From Alphaproteobacteria bacterium (GTDB taxonomy: Bacteria; Pseudomonadota; Alphaproteobacteria; Rhodospirillales; Casp-alpha2), in NCBI GenBank assembly GCA_014382345.1, contig JACNJX010000106.1, forward strand, positions 62,001 through 126,000: a stretch of 64,000 nt of DNA, given 5' to 3'. This document shows positions 45,833 through 55,093 of the stretch, one piece after another. The notes below the pieces were generated by a model. That model saw only the letters and a program-made list of their open reading frames with translations. It did no database searches and was not told where the DNA came from. Made by a program: the position numbers and the translations under genes. Within the stretch, counting starts at the first letter, position 1; the number at the start of each line of letters is the position of its first letter.

Positions 45833-47008
45833 TTAATTTCCCGCCAGTTCGCCGGCGGCCTTTTCGATGATCGCCACGGCTTCGTTGACGTGTTCGTCTT
45901 CGATCACCAGCGGCGGCACCAGCCGCACCACGTTGTTGCCCGCGGCCACCAGCAGCAGTCCGTTTTCGGCGCACTTGGCGACCACGGCGGCATTTTCCGG
46001 AACGCATTTCAGGCCCACCATCAGCCCGGCGCCGCTGATGCCCTGGAAGACGCTCGGGTATGTTTCACACAAGCCTTCCAGCCGCGACCACAACAGGCGG
46101 GCGACGGAATCCACGTGGCCCAGGAAGCCGTCGGCCAGAATGATATCCAGCACCGCGTTGCCGACCGCCATCGCCAGAGGATTGCCACCGAAGGTGGAGC
46201 CGTGGCTGCCGGCGGTCATGGCGGCGGCCGGGCCTTCCTTGGCCAGGCAGGCGCCGACGGGAAACCCGCCGCCCAGCCCCTTGGCCGTGGCCAGCACGTC
46301 CGGCTCGATGCCTGCCCATTCGTAAGCGAACAGCTTGCCGGTCCGGCCCATGCCGCATTGCACTTCGTCCAGCATCAGCAGAATGCCGAATTCGTCGGCG
46401 ATGTCCCGCAGCCCCTTCAGGTAGCCCTTCGGCATCTGCCGGATGCCGCCTTCGCCCTGCACCGGCTCGACCAGGATGGCGGCGGTTTCCGGGCCTATCG
46501 CGGCACGCATTTCATTGAGGTTTCCGAAAGCGACGTGGTCGAAGCCTTCGACCACGGGACCGAAACCCTTCAGATGTTTTTCCTGTCCGCCGGCGGCGAT
46601 GGTCGCCAGCGAGCGCCCGTGAAACGCCCCTTCGCAGGTGATTACCCGGTAGCGTTCCGGATGACCGTTTTCCGAATGGTACTTGCGCGCCACCTTGATC
46701 GACAACTCCACGGCCTCGGCCCCGGAATTGTTGAAAAAGACGCTGTCGGCGAAGCTGTTGGCCACCAGCCGTTCGGCCAGGCGCACCTGTTCGGGAATTT
46801 CATACAGGTTCGAGCAGTGCCACAACTTGTCCGCCTGGCCCTTCAGGGCTTCGATCAGATGCGGATGACAGTGGCCCAGCCCGGCGACCGCGATCCCGGC
46901 GCCGAAATCGAGAAACCGGCGTCCGTCGCCGGTATACAGATACACCCCCTCGCCTTTTTCGAAGGCGAGTTCGGGTGAGCCATAGGTTGGCATGACTGGC
47001 GTAATCAT
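45833..47008 (-). CDS. argD: Acetylornithine aminotransferase
   Basis: A PLP enzyme converting N-acetylglutamate semialdehyde to N-acetylornithine. 391 residues. [35 protein letters not shown] and [15 protein letters not shown] (catalytic Lys) are typical, with [13 protein letters not shown] downstream. The start is ATG 47008 with an SD AGGAGA 9 bases upstream. Together with argF, ArgH at the left of the window and the rest of the arginine pathway elsewhere, it makes arginine. Confidence 0.95.
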   Translation of the reverse strand: MITPVMPTYGSPELAFEKGEGVYLYTGDGRRFLDFGAGIAVAGLGHCHPHLIEALKGQADKLWHCSNLYEIPEQVRLAERLVANSFADSVFFNNSGAEAVELSIKVARKYHSENGHPERYRVITCEGAFHGRSLATIAAGGQEKHLKGFGPVVEGFDHVAFGNLNEMRAAIGPETAAILVEPVQGEGGIRQMPKGYLKGLRDIADEFGILLMLDEVQCGMGRTGKLFAYEWAGIEPDVLATAKGLGGGFPVGACLAKEGPAAAMTAGSHGSTFGGNPLAMAVGNAVLDIILADGFLGHVDSVARLLWSRLEGLCETYPSVFQGISGAGLMVGLKCVPENAAVVAKCAENGLLLVAAGNNVVRLVPPLVIEDEHVNEAVAIIEKAAGELAGN

Positions 47009-47165
47009 CGGGGTCACTCTCCTATCCCATTGGCGGCCCGTCCAAACAGCGCCCGACCCAAGGAAAGCGGCCAAGTATCTTGATACCGGTGAGTCCTGTC
47101 AATGGACAAACGGCGGGAGACAAACGGCGGGAGACAACCGTCATGAGACGTGCAATTACGGCGGT

Positions 47166-47966
47166 TCAGGCCTTGAGCTTGTAGCCGGTGGCGAACATGC
47201 CCGTGCAGATGCCCCAGAGCACCGCGTTGACGGCGGCCATGACCACCAGCCCCGCCATGAGCGAGCCGTCCGCATGATCGGTAAACCCGTAGCGAAAGCC
47301 GTCGATCATATAAAAGAACGGATTGAGGTGAGCCACGATCTGGGCGGCCTCCGGCAGGCGCTGGATGGAATAGAAGGTGCCCGACAGGAACGACAGCGGC
47401 GTGATGACGAAATTTGTGACGGCGGCGATGTGGTCGAATTTTTCCGACCATATCCCGCCGATGGTCCCCAACAGCGACAGCATCAGCGACGCCATGAATC
47501 CGTGATAAAGGATATAGCCCCAGTGATCGACGCCCATGTCGACAAAAACGGTCATTGCCAGGGCGACGACGACACCGACACAAATTCCCCGGCTGGCTCC
47601 CCCTAAGGCAATTCCGAAGGTCAGCTCATGGGCCGTGAACGGCGGCATCAGGGTGTCGATGATGTTACCCTGGACCTTGGAAATCATGATCGACGAGGAC
47701 GTGTTGGCAAACGCGTTCTGGGCAATCGCCATGACGACCAGCCCCGGCGCCAGAAATTCCATGAATGGCACGTCGCCGATCATGCGCGTGGCCCCGCCCA
47801 GCGCCAATGAGAAAACCGCCAGAAACAACAGCGTCGTCACCACGGGGGCGGCCAGGGTCTGGGTATAGACCTTGAGGAACCGCCGGACCTCACGCAGATA
47901 GAGCGTCCAAAGCCCGATCCAGTTGACGGCGCCCATGGTCGATGGTTGGGGAGGCTGCGTGTTCAT
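47166..47966 (-). CDS. ABC-2 type transport permease
   Basis: A 266-residue membrane protein with about six helices; VTNFVITPLSFLSGTFYSIQRLPEAAQ is the conserved ABC-2 (NodJ-like) motif, and LTFGIALGGASRGICVGVV and NPFFYMIDGFRYGF agree with drug/polysaccharide exporters. No ATP-binding gene is adjacent in the window on this strand. It is divergent from recX. The start is ATG 47966; the open frame upstream is probably not translated. Confidence 0.85.
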   Translation of the reverse strand: MNTQPPQPSTMGAVNWIGLWTLYLREVRRFLKVYTQTLAAPVVTTLLFLAVFSLALGGATRMIGDVPFMEFLAPGLVVMAIAQNAFANTSSSIMISKVQGNIIDTLMPPFTAHELTFGIALGGASRGICVGVVVALAMTVFVDMGVDHWGYILYHGFMASLMLSLLGTIGGIWSEKFDHIAAVTNFVITPLSFLSGTFYSIQRLPEAAQIVAHLNPFFYMIDGFRYGFTDHADGSLMAGLVVMAAVNAVLWGICTGMFATGYKLKA

Positions 47967-48008
47967 GGCTGGATATATACGCGCTCGTCGTGACAATATC
48001 CAATCCTG

Positions 48009-48572
48009 ATGGCCAAGGAATTCGAAAAACCCCGCGTGAAAATTCCCCGCAAGGCGACGCCCCGCTATTTGGAGAATTCCGCCCTGCATTACCTGTCCCG
48101 CTTCGCCTCGTCTTCGGAAAACTTTCGCCGCTTGATGACCCGCAAGGTGGACCGGTCTGCGAAACACCACGACACCGACCCGGACGAGGGCCGGGCCCTG
48201 ATAGACGACATGATCCAGCGGTTTCTGCGCTCGGGACTTTTGGATGATACCGCCTACGCCAAGGCCCGCGCCGCCGGCCTACACCGGCGCGGCAATGCAT
48301 CGCGCATTATCCGCGCCAAGCTGAAACAGAAGGGCCTGGGCGACGACGTTATAGAACAGGCGTTGGCGGCATTGGCGGACGATGACGAGGACCCGGAACG
48401 AACCGCCGCCATCCGCTTCGCCCGCAGGCGCCGGCTGGGGCCGTTCGCAACGGAAAAACCGGAAGACCCCAAACGCGAAAAGCAGTTGGCGGCGATGGCC
48501 CGGGCCGGATTTTCCTACGACCTGGCGCGCCGGATTGTCGACGCCGACAGCGAAGACGATCTGCAATTCTAG
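48009..48572 (+). CDS. recX: Regulatory protein RecX
   Basis: Modulates RecA filament assembly. 187 residues, helical three-repeat RecX architecture: ALHYLSRFASSSENFRRLMTRKV, FLRSGLLDDTAYAKARAAGLHRRGNASRIIRAKLKQKGL and the final MARAGFSYDLARRIVD. No recA is in the window. The C-terminal repeat contains an Arg-rich linker. Confidence 0.92.
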   Translation: MAKEFEKPRVKIPRKATPRYLENSALHYLSRFASSSENFRRLMTRKVDRSAKHHDTDPDEGRALIDDMIQRFLRSGLLDDTAYAKARAAGLHRRGNASRIIRAKLKQKGLGDDVIEQALAALADDDEDPERTAAIRFARRRRLGPFATEKPEDPKREKQLAAMARAGFSYDLARRIVDADSEDDLQF

Positions 48573-48648
48573 GCGGCCTCGCGGGCATTTGATTCCGGCC
48601 GCAAGACGGGGTATGTGAAATGAACACCACAGGGGAGGACATTCCGTC

Positions 48649-48987
48649 ATGACCACCATCTATCACAACCCGAGATGTTCCAAATCCCGCCAGACGCTGG
48701 CGCTGCTGGGCGAAAACGGGGTCGAACCCGACATCATCGAATACCTGGAAACCCCGCCGAGCGCCGCGGAATTGAAAAAAATCCTGGGCATGTTGGGGAT
48801 CGGGCCGCGCGATCTGCTGCGCAAAAAAGAAGCCAAGGAAGCCGGATTGGACAATCCGGACATGGACGACGACACGCTGATTGAGGCCATGGCCGCCAAT
48901 CCCATCGTTATCGAGCGGCCCATCGTCGTCAACAACGGCAAGGCGGCGCTGGGCCGTCCACCGGAAAGCGTCCTCGATATCCTTTAA
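48649..48987 (+). CDS. ArsC-family arsenate reductase-like protein
   Basis: A 112-residue glutaredoxin-dependent ArsC-family protein. NPRCSKSRQTLALL holds the active-site Cys; RPIVVNNGKAALGRPPESVLDIL is the C-terminal arsenate-binding Arg region. Some members are ArsC or Spx/YffB-like; no ars operon gene is adjacent, so arsenic resistance is not certain. Confidence 0.85.
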   Translation: MTTIYHNPRCSKSRQTLALLGENGVEPDIIEYLETPPSAAELKKILGMLGIGPRDLLRKKEAKEAGLDNPDMDDDTLIEAMAANPIVIERPIVVNNGKAALGRPPESVLDIL

Positions 48988-49144
48988 AAGCGGGTTAGGC
49001 CTGCTTAAGGCCGGAACAGACGCAACAAGGCTTTGGCATACGCAAGGGTTGAAGTTCCCTTGCCATCTATTCACTATGGCCTGGTATTCTTCATTTCGCG
49101 CCGGTTTCCTTGAACCAAAGTGGGACCGGCTCCTGGGGAAAGCC

Positions 49145-50674
49145 ATGGCTGCCGATCAAACGACCAAAACGCCCCGGCGCACCATCAACGCCAAACTGAC
49201 GCCCGCCCGCGAAGGCGGGACGGCGGCCCGCCCGGACACCGCCCCGGAGACTCCGAAACCGACGCCGGAACAGGTCGCCGCCTGGCAGGGCCTGCAGCCC
49301 GACCAGCGCATGGCGCTGCGCGAGCGCGAGGCCGTGCGTATGTTTGGCGATGCCCTGGGTCATCACAACAAGGGCGAACTGGAAGAAGCCGCGCGTCTGT
49401 ACGGACAGGCCCTGACCCTCAACCCCAACCTGCCTGACATCTATAACAATCTGGGCGTGGCGTTGCGCGCACTCGGCAAACTGGAAGCCTCCGCCGCGTG
49501 CTATTACCGCACTTTGGGTCTCAACCCGGACAACGCCGGGGCCTATACCAACCTGGGCAACGTGCTGCGCCAGATGGGCCGCCTGGACGCCGCCGCCGCC
49601 AGCCATCGCCGCGCCGTCGAGCTGGACCCCGACAGCGCCGACGCCAACTACAATCTGGCGCTTGTGCTGCGCGACATCGGTGAAACCAGCGAAGCCCTGA
49701 TCTATTTTGCCAAGGTCCAGGCCATGGCCCCGGACCACACGGGCGGGCATTTCGACCGGGCGCTGACGTTGCTGCAGAACGGCGAGTTGAAGGAAGGGTT
49801 CGAGGAATACGAATGGCGCTGGAAGCTGGACGGCAACCCGCCCCGCGCATACGAACAGCCGCAATGGGACGGCGCGGCACTTGGCGGCAAGACGATCCTG
49901 CTGCACTCCGAACAGGGCTTCGGCGACATGATTCAGTTCGCGCGCTATATCCCGCTCGTCAAGGAACGCGGCGGCACCATTGTCATCGAGGCGCAGCCGG
50001 AACTGAGCCGACTGTTTTCAACCATTGAAGGCGTCGGTCAGGTCGTCAACGCCGGGGCCGACCTTCCGCGCTTCGATGTCTGGGCGCCGATGATGTCGCT
50101 GGCGAGAATTTTCGAGACCACGCTGGATACGGTCCCGGCCAGCGTCCCCTACCTGAGCCCGCCCGACGCAGCGGCCGGACAACTGCCGGCGACCCTGTCG
50201 ACGCAGTTAAAGGTGGGTATCGCCTGGGCCGGCAGCGCCGGCCACCAGAACGACGCGCGCCGCTCATGTCCCTTCAGCCATTTCACCGAATTGATGGGAT
50301 TGCCGGATGTCGTGCTCTACAGCCTGCAAACGGGACGGGCGGCGGGCGATATCGCGGCCAACGGGTGCCAGGCCTTCGTTACAGATATGAGCGCCAAGAT
50401 GGGTGATTTCGCCGATACCGCCGCCATCGTCAGCCATCTGGACCTGATTATTTCCGTCGACACCTCGATCGCCCATCTGGCCGGCGCCATGGGCAAGCCG
50501 GTGTGGGTCGCGCTGCCGCACCCCGGTGACTGGCGCTGGATGCAGGATGGCGATACCAGCCCCTGGTATCCGGCCATGCGGCTGTTCCGCCAACCCGCGC
50601 CCGGCGATTGGGCAGGCGTGTTCGAGGGCTTGAAAGCCGCCTTGAGTGTCGAGGCCGGCGGACGTTCCGCCTGA
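49145..50674 (+). CDS. TPR protein with glycosyltransferase-like C-terminal domain
   Basis: A 509-residue protein. After a low-complexity leader, three to four tetratricopeptide repeats cover residues about 70-210 (for example LPDIYNNLGVALRALGKLEASAACYYRTL). The C-terminal half shows TILLHSEQGFGDMIQFARYIPLVKERG, VGIAWAGS, IISVDTSIAHLAGAMGKPVWVALP and a final Trp-rich stretch, features of the TPR-GT9/GT41-like family. It may glycosylate surface or flagellar proteins. The start is ATG 49145 with GGGGAAAG 2-9 bases upstream. Confidence 0.85.
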   Translation: MAADQTTKTPRRTINAKLTPAREGGTAARPDTAPETPKPTPEQVAAWQGLQPDQRMALREREAVRMFGDALGHHNKGELEEAARLYGQALTLNPNLPDIYNNLGVALRALGKLEASAACYYRTLGLNPDNAGAYTNLGNVLRQMGRLDAAAASHRRAVELDPDSADANYNLALVLRDIGETSEALIYFAKVQAMAPDHTGGHFDRALTLLQNGELKEGFEEYEWRWKLDGNPPRAYEQPQWDGAALGGKTILLHSEQGFGDMIQFARYIPLVKERGGTIVIEAQPELSRLFSTIEGVGQVVNAGADLPRFDVWAPMMSLARIFETTLDTVPASVPYLSPPDAAAGQLPATLSTQLKVGIAWAGSAGHQNDARRSCPFSHFTELMGLPDVVLYSLQTGRAAGDIAANGCQAFVTDMSAKMGDFADTAAIVSHLDLIISVDTSIAHLAGAMGKPVWVALPHPGDWRWMQDGDTSPWYPAMRLFRQPAPGDWAGVFEGLKAALSVEAGGRSA

Positions 50675-50715
50675 CTTCACCGAACCGCAGCGTTATCTCT
50701 TTTTTTAGCAGGTCC

Positions 50716-51273
50716 TTATTTAATCGGGTCCGGCATCGGAGGCGGGGGCCGGGGCGGCGCGGTTTTTATCACGTCCAGGTCCAAGCCACCGGTATCCAGG
50801 CTTAAACGCGGCTCCAGTTTGAATTCCGCCGCCGCGCCGGTTGGCGGCAACACGAAAACCGTCGCCTCAGCATTCGCCGGTTTCTCAACGGCGACGGGTT
50901 GCGGCGCGGGTTGCGGCATTGCCGGGACTGGCATGGACGGGGGTTCAGACGGGGGCAGGGATGTTGATCCGGCCGGCAGCGGCGCCAGAAGGGTTTCGGC
51001 CTGATTGGGCGCTTGTGGTCTGGTCGTTTGTGGGCTTGGTGCTTGTGGCACCTGAGAACGGTTAGGAACACCGGCAGCGGACGGCGGTCCCGTCCAACGG
51101 GTGCCGTATTCGCTGGCCATGGGATGCGGCTCGAACAGCATCCGGTCCATGTCATAGACCGTGTTGATGCTGTCCGCGCCGGAAGCCCCCGGCACCAAAA
51201 CGGCGGCGGCCAGCATCCCTAAAAACAGTCTTCCGGATAATGGAACGGTCACATCAAATCCCCTGGGACTCAT
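50716..51273 (-). CDS. Exported proline-rich hypothetical protein
   Basis: A 185-residue protein with a signal peptide (cleavage near GASGAD), then a short conserved-looking stretch SINTVYDMDRMLFEPHP and a Pro/Ala/Gln-rich middle with no domain I recognise; the tail has KPPRPPPPMPDP-type proline runs. Located directly beside the cyclic-nucleotide-binding gene on the other strand. The start is ATG 51273. Composition points to a periplasmic or envelope linker protein. Confidence 0.55.
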   Translation of the reverse strand: MSPRGFDVTVPLSGRLFLGMLAAAVLVPGASGADSINTVYDMDRMLFEPHPMASEYGTRWTGPPSAAGVPNRSQVPQAPSPQTTRPQAPNQAETLLAPLPAGSTSLPPSEPPSMPVPAMPQPAPQPVAVEKPANAEATVFVLPPTGAAAEFKLEPRLSLDTGGLDLDVIKTAPPRPPPPMPDPIK

Positions 51274-51384
51274 TATCCCCCTTCCCGCCGGACGCCGCAA
51301 TCGTTGACCCCCACCCGTGACACGGGCAACATGCAAGGACAGCATGGCCGGGTTCCGTAAGTTGTCCTGAACCGGCAAGCATCC

Positions 51385-53190
51385 GTGAGGCCCCGTTTGA
51401 AGAAGAGCAAACAAACATTCGATGACGGCGATATCATCTTCCGTGAGGACGATGCCAGCGACATGGCCTTTGAAATCATCTCGGGCAATGTCGAAATCTC
51501 GAAAATGGCGGATGACGGCACGGTCCGTCTGGCGACCCTGGGCCAGGGCGAAATCTTCGGTGAAATGGGCGTACTCGACCAAGGCACGCGGAGCGCCACG
51601 GCCACGGCCGTCGGCCCGGTCATCGTCAACGCCATCGCCCGGAAGGATTTTCTGAGCGGACTCCAGGAACAGCCCCAGTGGGCGCTCGGCATCATGAACA
51701 AGATGGCCCAGCGTCTGCGCGATACCGACAACCGGCTGGCCCACGGCGGCGAAGGGCATTCCGGCGCCGTTAATGCACAAGGCATGTTGCAACCGCTGGC
51801 CCCGGCTGAGCCCGGCGCGCCCGGGGGCGGAACCAGGGGTTCAACAGGCTTTTGGGCCGGGTTGCTGGGGATGGCGGCCGCGCCTAAAACCGAACGCATC
51901 GAAATCCGGGTTGCGCCGTTTCCGGGGGAAGAAGGAAAAGCCCATACCCGGCTGATCCTGCACGCCCTAGAGAAACGCAAGGGCATCCGGGTGCGCGCCC
52001 TGAAACAGCCCCTGACCATTGACCCCGACACAGCCCAAGAAGACCAGGATGCCGCCCTGCAGGCCACGGCGCGAAAGGCCCTGGCGGACGCCGAAGGGGA
52101 TTTGCTGATCTGGGGCGAAGTGCCGATAACGGGGCTGACCCTGCGTCTGAAGTTCATTACCTTCGCCACCTGGAACGACACCCCGCCCGGCAATTTCGGC
52201 CCCAATACGGTTTTGCCCCTGCCGGCGGAATTAGACGAACCGTTCGCCGACTTCCTGCACGCCACGGCGCTCGCCGCGACGATCCCAAAATCCGAAGGCA
52301 AGGCGGCAACCCTTAGCCGCGATCTTCCGATGGCGCTCGATCACGCGCGCGCAGCCCTGAACAATCTGCATGGCGACCTGACCAGCCGGGAAAAGGGCTG
52401 GATACGGGTCTGTTTCGCAAACGCGCTGACGACGGTGGCGCTGCAGCGGGGCGAGGTCGGACTGTTCCGCAACGCGGCGGATGCCTACCGGGAGTGTCTC
52501 GGCGTGCTGGACGAACAGGACGAGCCTTATGAATGGGCCATGATCCAGAAAAACCTGGGATCCGTCCTGCAGTCCATCGCCGAGCGCACCGGGGACGTCA
52601 CCCATCTGGACGAAGCCGCCGACAGTTTCCGCGCCGCCCTTCGCATCCTGACGGTGGAGGACACGCCTATGGAATGGGCGGCGGTGCAGAATCGACTGGG
52701 CGAGGTTTTGTTCCAATTTGATTTTGAAAGCGGCGACATCGAAATGCTGAAACACGCCATGAGCGCCTTTCAGTCCGCGCTGCAGATCTACACCCGCACC
52801 AAGACGCCGATGCGCTGGGCCGATGCCATGAACAATCTGGCCCAGGTCACTCAGGTTCTGGGCGAGCAGTTGAAAAACGCCGAAGCCCTGGAAAAAGCCG
52901 CCCTGGCCTGCCACGCGGTACTGGAAGTCCGTACCAAATCCAAAACCCCGGTGCTGTGGGCGGCAACCCAGAACAATTTAGGATCGGCCCTGTTTCTGCT
53001 TGGTAAGTTGACGAAGGCCGTCGATCCCCTGCAAGGCGCGGCCGAGGCCTTCGGTCTTGCGAACAGCCTTTATCAATCCCGGGGCATGACGAAAATGGCC
53101 GCCGTAACGAATAAGAACCTGGGTCACGTCAATCAGCTTCTGGAGCAATTGCAGCCCAAGGGCGTTCCCACCATGCAATGGGAAAAATAA
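51385..53190 (+). CDS. Cyclic nucleotide-binding domain and TPR fusion protein
   Basis: A 601-residue protein. Residues about 10-115 form a CAP-type cyclic-nucleotide domain (TFDDGDIIFREDDASDMAF...GQGEIFGEMGVL), in a crp-like cNMP fold without a DNA-binding helix. Residues about 150-300 form a globular middle of unknown type (TERIEIRVAPF, EGDLLIWGEV). Residues about 315-590 hold TPR-like repeats with the recurring pattern WAxxQNxLG (EWAMIQKNLGSVL, EWAAVQNRLGEVL, LWAATQNNLGSAL). It starts at GTG 51385. A cAMP- or cGMP-responsive scaffold is one reading; membrane targeting is not seen. Confidence 0.72.
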   Translation: MRPRLKKSKQTFDDGDIIFREDDASDMAFEIISGNVEISKMADDGTVRLATLGQGEIFGEMGVLDQGTRSATATAVGPVIVNAIARKDFLSGLQEQPQWALGIMNKMAQRLRDTDNRLAHGGEGHSGAVNAQGMLQPLAPAEPGAPGGGTRGSTGFWAGLLGMAAAPKTERIEIRVAPFPGEEGKAHTRLILHALEKRKGIRVRALKQPLTIDPDTAQEDQDAALQATARKALADAEGDLLIWGEVPITGLTLRLKFITFATWNDTPPGNFGPNTVLPLPAELDEPFADFLHATALAATIPKSEGKAATLSRDLPMALDHARAALNNLHGDLTSREKGWIRVCFANALTTVALQRGEVGLFRNAADAYRECLGVLDEQDEPYEWAMIQKNLGSVLQSIAERTGDVTHLDEAADSFRAALRILTVEDTPMEWAAVQNRLGEVLFQFDFESGDIEMLKHAMSAFQSALQIYTRTKTPMRWADAMNNLAQVTQVLGEQLKNAEALEKAALACHAVLEVRTKSKTPVLWAATQNNLGSALFLLGKLTKAVDPLQGAAEAFGLANSLYQSRGMTKMAAVTNKNLGHVNQLLEQLQPKGVPTMQWEK

Positions 53191-53382
53191 AAACAGCCGT
53201 TAAAAAGTTTTGTTTGAAGACCGGTTGCGGGGCTTGAACCGAGGCCCTATATTTCCGCCGTCGATTGTCCTCTGCCCGCCCTATTGTTGCCAATTTTTTT
53301 CGTAGGGTAGGCGACGGATATTTCGACACCTTTATATATAACCGGGAAAAACCCGGAAGTATGGGCTTTGAGACTCTGGGAC

Positions 53383-54363
53383 ATGACGGAAAAGATTTCT
53401 CTTAAAAACCTGAGCAAGCGGTTCGACGCCATCCTGGCCGTGGACGACATCACCCTGTCGCTGAACAACGGCGAGGTGCTGGGGTTTCTTGGTCCCAACG
53501 GGGCCGGAAAATCGACCACCATGCGGATGCTGACGGGCTTCATCGAACCGACATCGGGCACGGCGGAGGTTTGTGGCCTGGACGTCACCCGCCATCCGGT
53601 GGAAACCAAGCGGCGCATCGGCTACCTGCCCGAAGGCGCACCCACCTACGGTGACATGACGCCGGACTCCTACCTGAGCTTCATTGCCGAAATTCGCGGT
53701 TTCGACGGCGCTGAAAAGCGCCTGCGCGTCGATGCCGTCGCCGACAAGGTGGATATCCGCGGTGTCCTGCGCCAGCCCATCGACACCCTGTCCAAAGGCT
53801 TCAAGCGCCGCGTCGGACTGGCCCAGGCGATGATCCATGATCCTGAAATCCTGATCATGGACGAACCCACCGACGGGCTGGACCCGAACCAGAAACACCA
53901 GGTCCGGGCCCTGATCCACGAAATGGCCCAGGACAAGGCGATCATCATTTCCACCCATATCCTGGAGGAGGTCGAAGCCGTCTGTTCGCGGGCCGTCATT
54001 ATCGCCCACGGCCGTCTTCTCGCCGACGGAACACCCGCCGATTTGCTGGCCCAGGCGCCCAACCACAATGCCGTAGTCGTCACCGTGGACGCGAACGCCG
54101 CCGGTGCTTTGCGGCAGAACCTTGAAAAGGTTCCCGGTGTAGCCTCTGTCGAAGACGCCCCGGCGCCCGGCCTGGCGGAAGGAAAGCTGCGCCTGCGCGC
54201 CAAGCCCGAAGTCCACACCGGCACCGGGACCGACATCGGCGACGCCATCGGCGCCATGCTGCGCGACAAAAGCATCCCCGTGCATGAACTTTTTGTCGAA
54301 CGCGGCGCGCTGGACGATGTCTTCCGCCAGATCACCGCACCGGAGGGGGCATCCGATGCGTAA
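53383..54363 (+). CDS. GldA-like ABC transporter ATPase
   Basis: A 326-residue ABC ATPase. Walker A GPNGAGKSTT, signature LSKGFKRRVGLAQAMIHDPEIL, Walker B ILIMDEPTDGLDPNQ, and H-loop STHILEEVE. The last 90 residues form a C-terminal domain typical of GldA. It heads a four-gene operon with an ABC-2 permease (8-bp overlap), a GldG-like protein and a DUF4340 protein. A 10-bp hairpin CCGGG-AAAAA-CCCGG lies 30 bp upstream. The Gld A/F/G system powers gliding in Bacteroidetes; its role here is not known. Confidence 0.9.
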   Translation: MTEKISLKNLSKRFDAILAVDDITLSLNNGEVLGFLGPNGAGKSTTMRMLTGFIEPTSGTAEVCGLDVTRHPVETKRRIGYLPEGAPTYGDMTPDSYLSFIAEIRGFDGAEKRLRVDAVADKVDIRGVLRQPIDTLSKGFKRRVGLAQAMIHDPEILIMDEPTDGLDPNQKHQVRALIHEMAQDKAIIISTHILEEVEAVCSRAVIIAHGRLLADGTPADLLAQAPNHNAVVVTVDANAAGALRQNLEKVPGVASVEDAPAPGLAEGKLRLRAKPEVHTGTGTDIGDAIGAMLRDKSIPVHELFVERGALDDVFRQITAPEGASDA

Positions 54364-55090
54364 CATCGCCATCATCGCCAAGCGCGAGCTTCGAAGCTAT
54401 TTCGCAACGCCGCTGGCCTATATCTTCATCGTCATCTTCCTGGCGCTGACCGGGGCCTTCGCTTTCTTTATCGGGGGTTTCTTTACGCGCGAGCAGGCGA
54501 CGCTGATGTCATTCTTCATGTATCACCCGTGGCTCTACCTGATGTTGATCCCCGCCATCGCCATGCGGTTGTGGGCGGAAGAGCGCAAGACCGGAACCAT
54601 CGAAATTTTGATGACCCTGCCGGTCTCCACGGTGGAAGCCGTGCTCGGTAAATATCTGGCGGCCTGGGCCTTTTCGGGCATTGCGCTGGCCCTGACGTTT
54701 CCCATCTGGATTACCGTCAATTTTCTCGGCAATCCGGACAACGGCGTCATCATCGCCAGTTATCTCGGCAGCTTTTTCATGGCCGGAGCCTTCCTCGCCA
54801 TCGGGTCGTGCATTTCGGCCATGACCAAGAATCAGGTCATCGCCTTCATCGTCGCCGCCACGGTGTGTTTCCTGTTCACCATGAGCGGACTGGATCTGGT
54901 GCTGAACTTCTTCCGCGGCTGGGCGCCCGAGGTGGTCGTGCGGACCATCGCCTCGATGAGCTTCCTGACCCATTTTTCCGCCGTCATGAAAGGCGTCATC
55001 GACCTTCGTGACCTGATTTTCTTTTCGTCGCTGATCGCGTTCTGGCTGTTCGCCAGCATTATCGTCATTGACCTGAAGAAGGCATCCTGA
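54356..55090 (+). CDS. GldF-like ABC-2 permease
   Basis: A 244-residue protein with six helices; FATPLAYIFIVIFLALTGAFAFF is the first helix, and RLWAEERKTGTIEILMTLPVS is the conserved cytoplasmic loop of GldF/NosY-type permeases. The ATG lies inside the end of the ATPase gene (8-bp overlap), so the two are coupled. The next gene starts 3 bp after its stop. Confidence 0.9.
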   Translation: MRNIAIIAKRELRSYFATPLAYIFIVIFLALTGAFAFFIGGFFTREQATLMSFFMYHPWLYLMLIPAIAMRLWAEERKTGTIEILMTLPVSTVEAVLGKYLAAWAFSGIALALTFPIWITVNFLGNPDNGVIIASYLGSFFMAGAFLAIGSCISAMTKNQVIAFIVAATVCFLFTMSGLDLVLNFFRGWAPEVVVRTIASMSFLTHFSAVMKGVIDLRDLIFFSSLIAFWLFASIIVIDLKKAS

Positions 55091-55093
55091 GCC

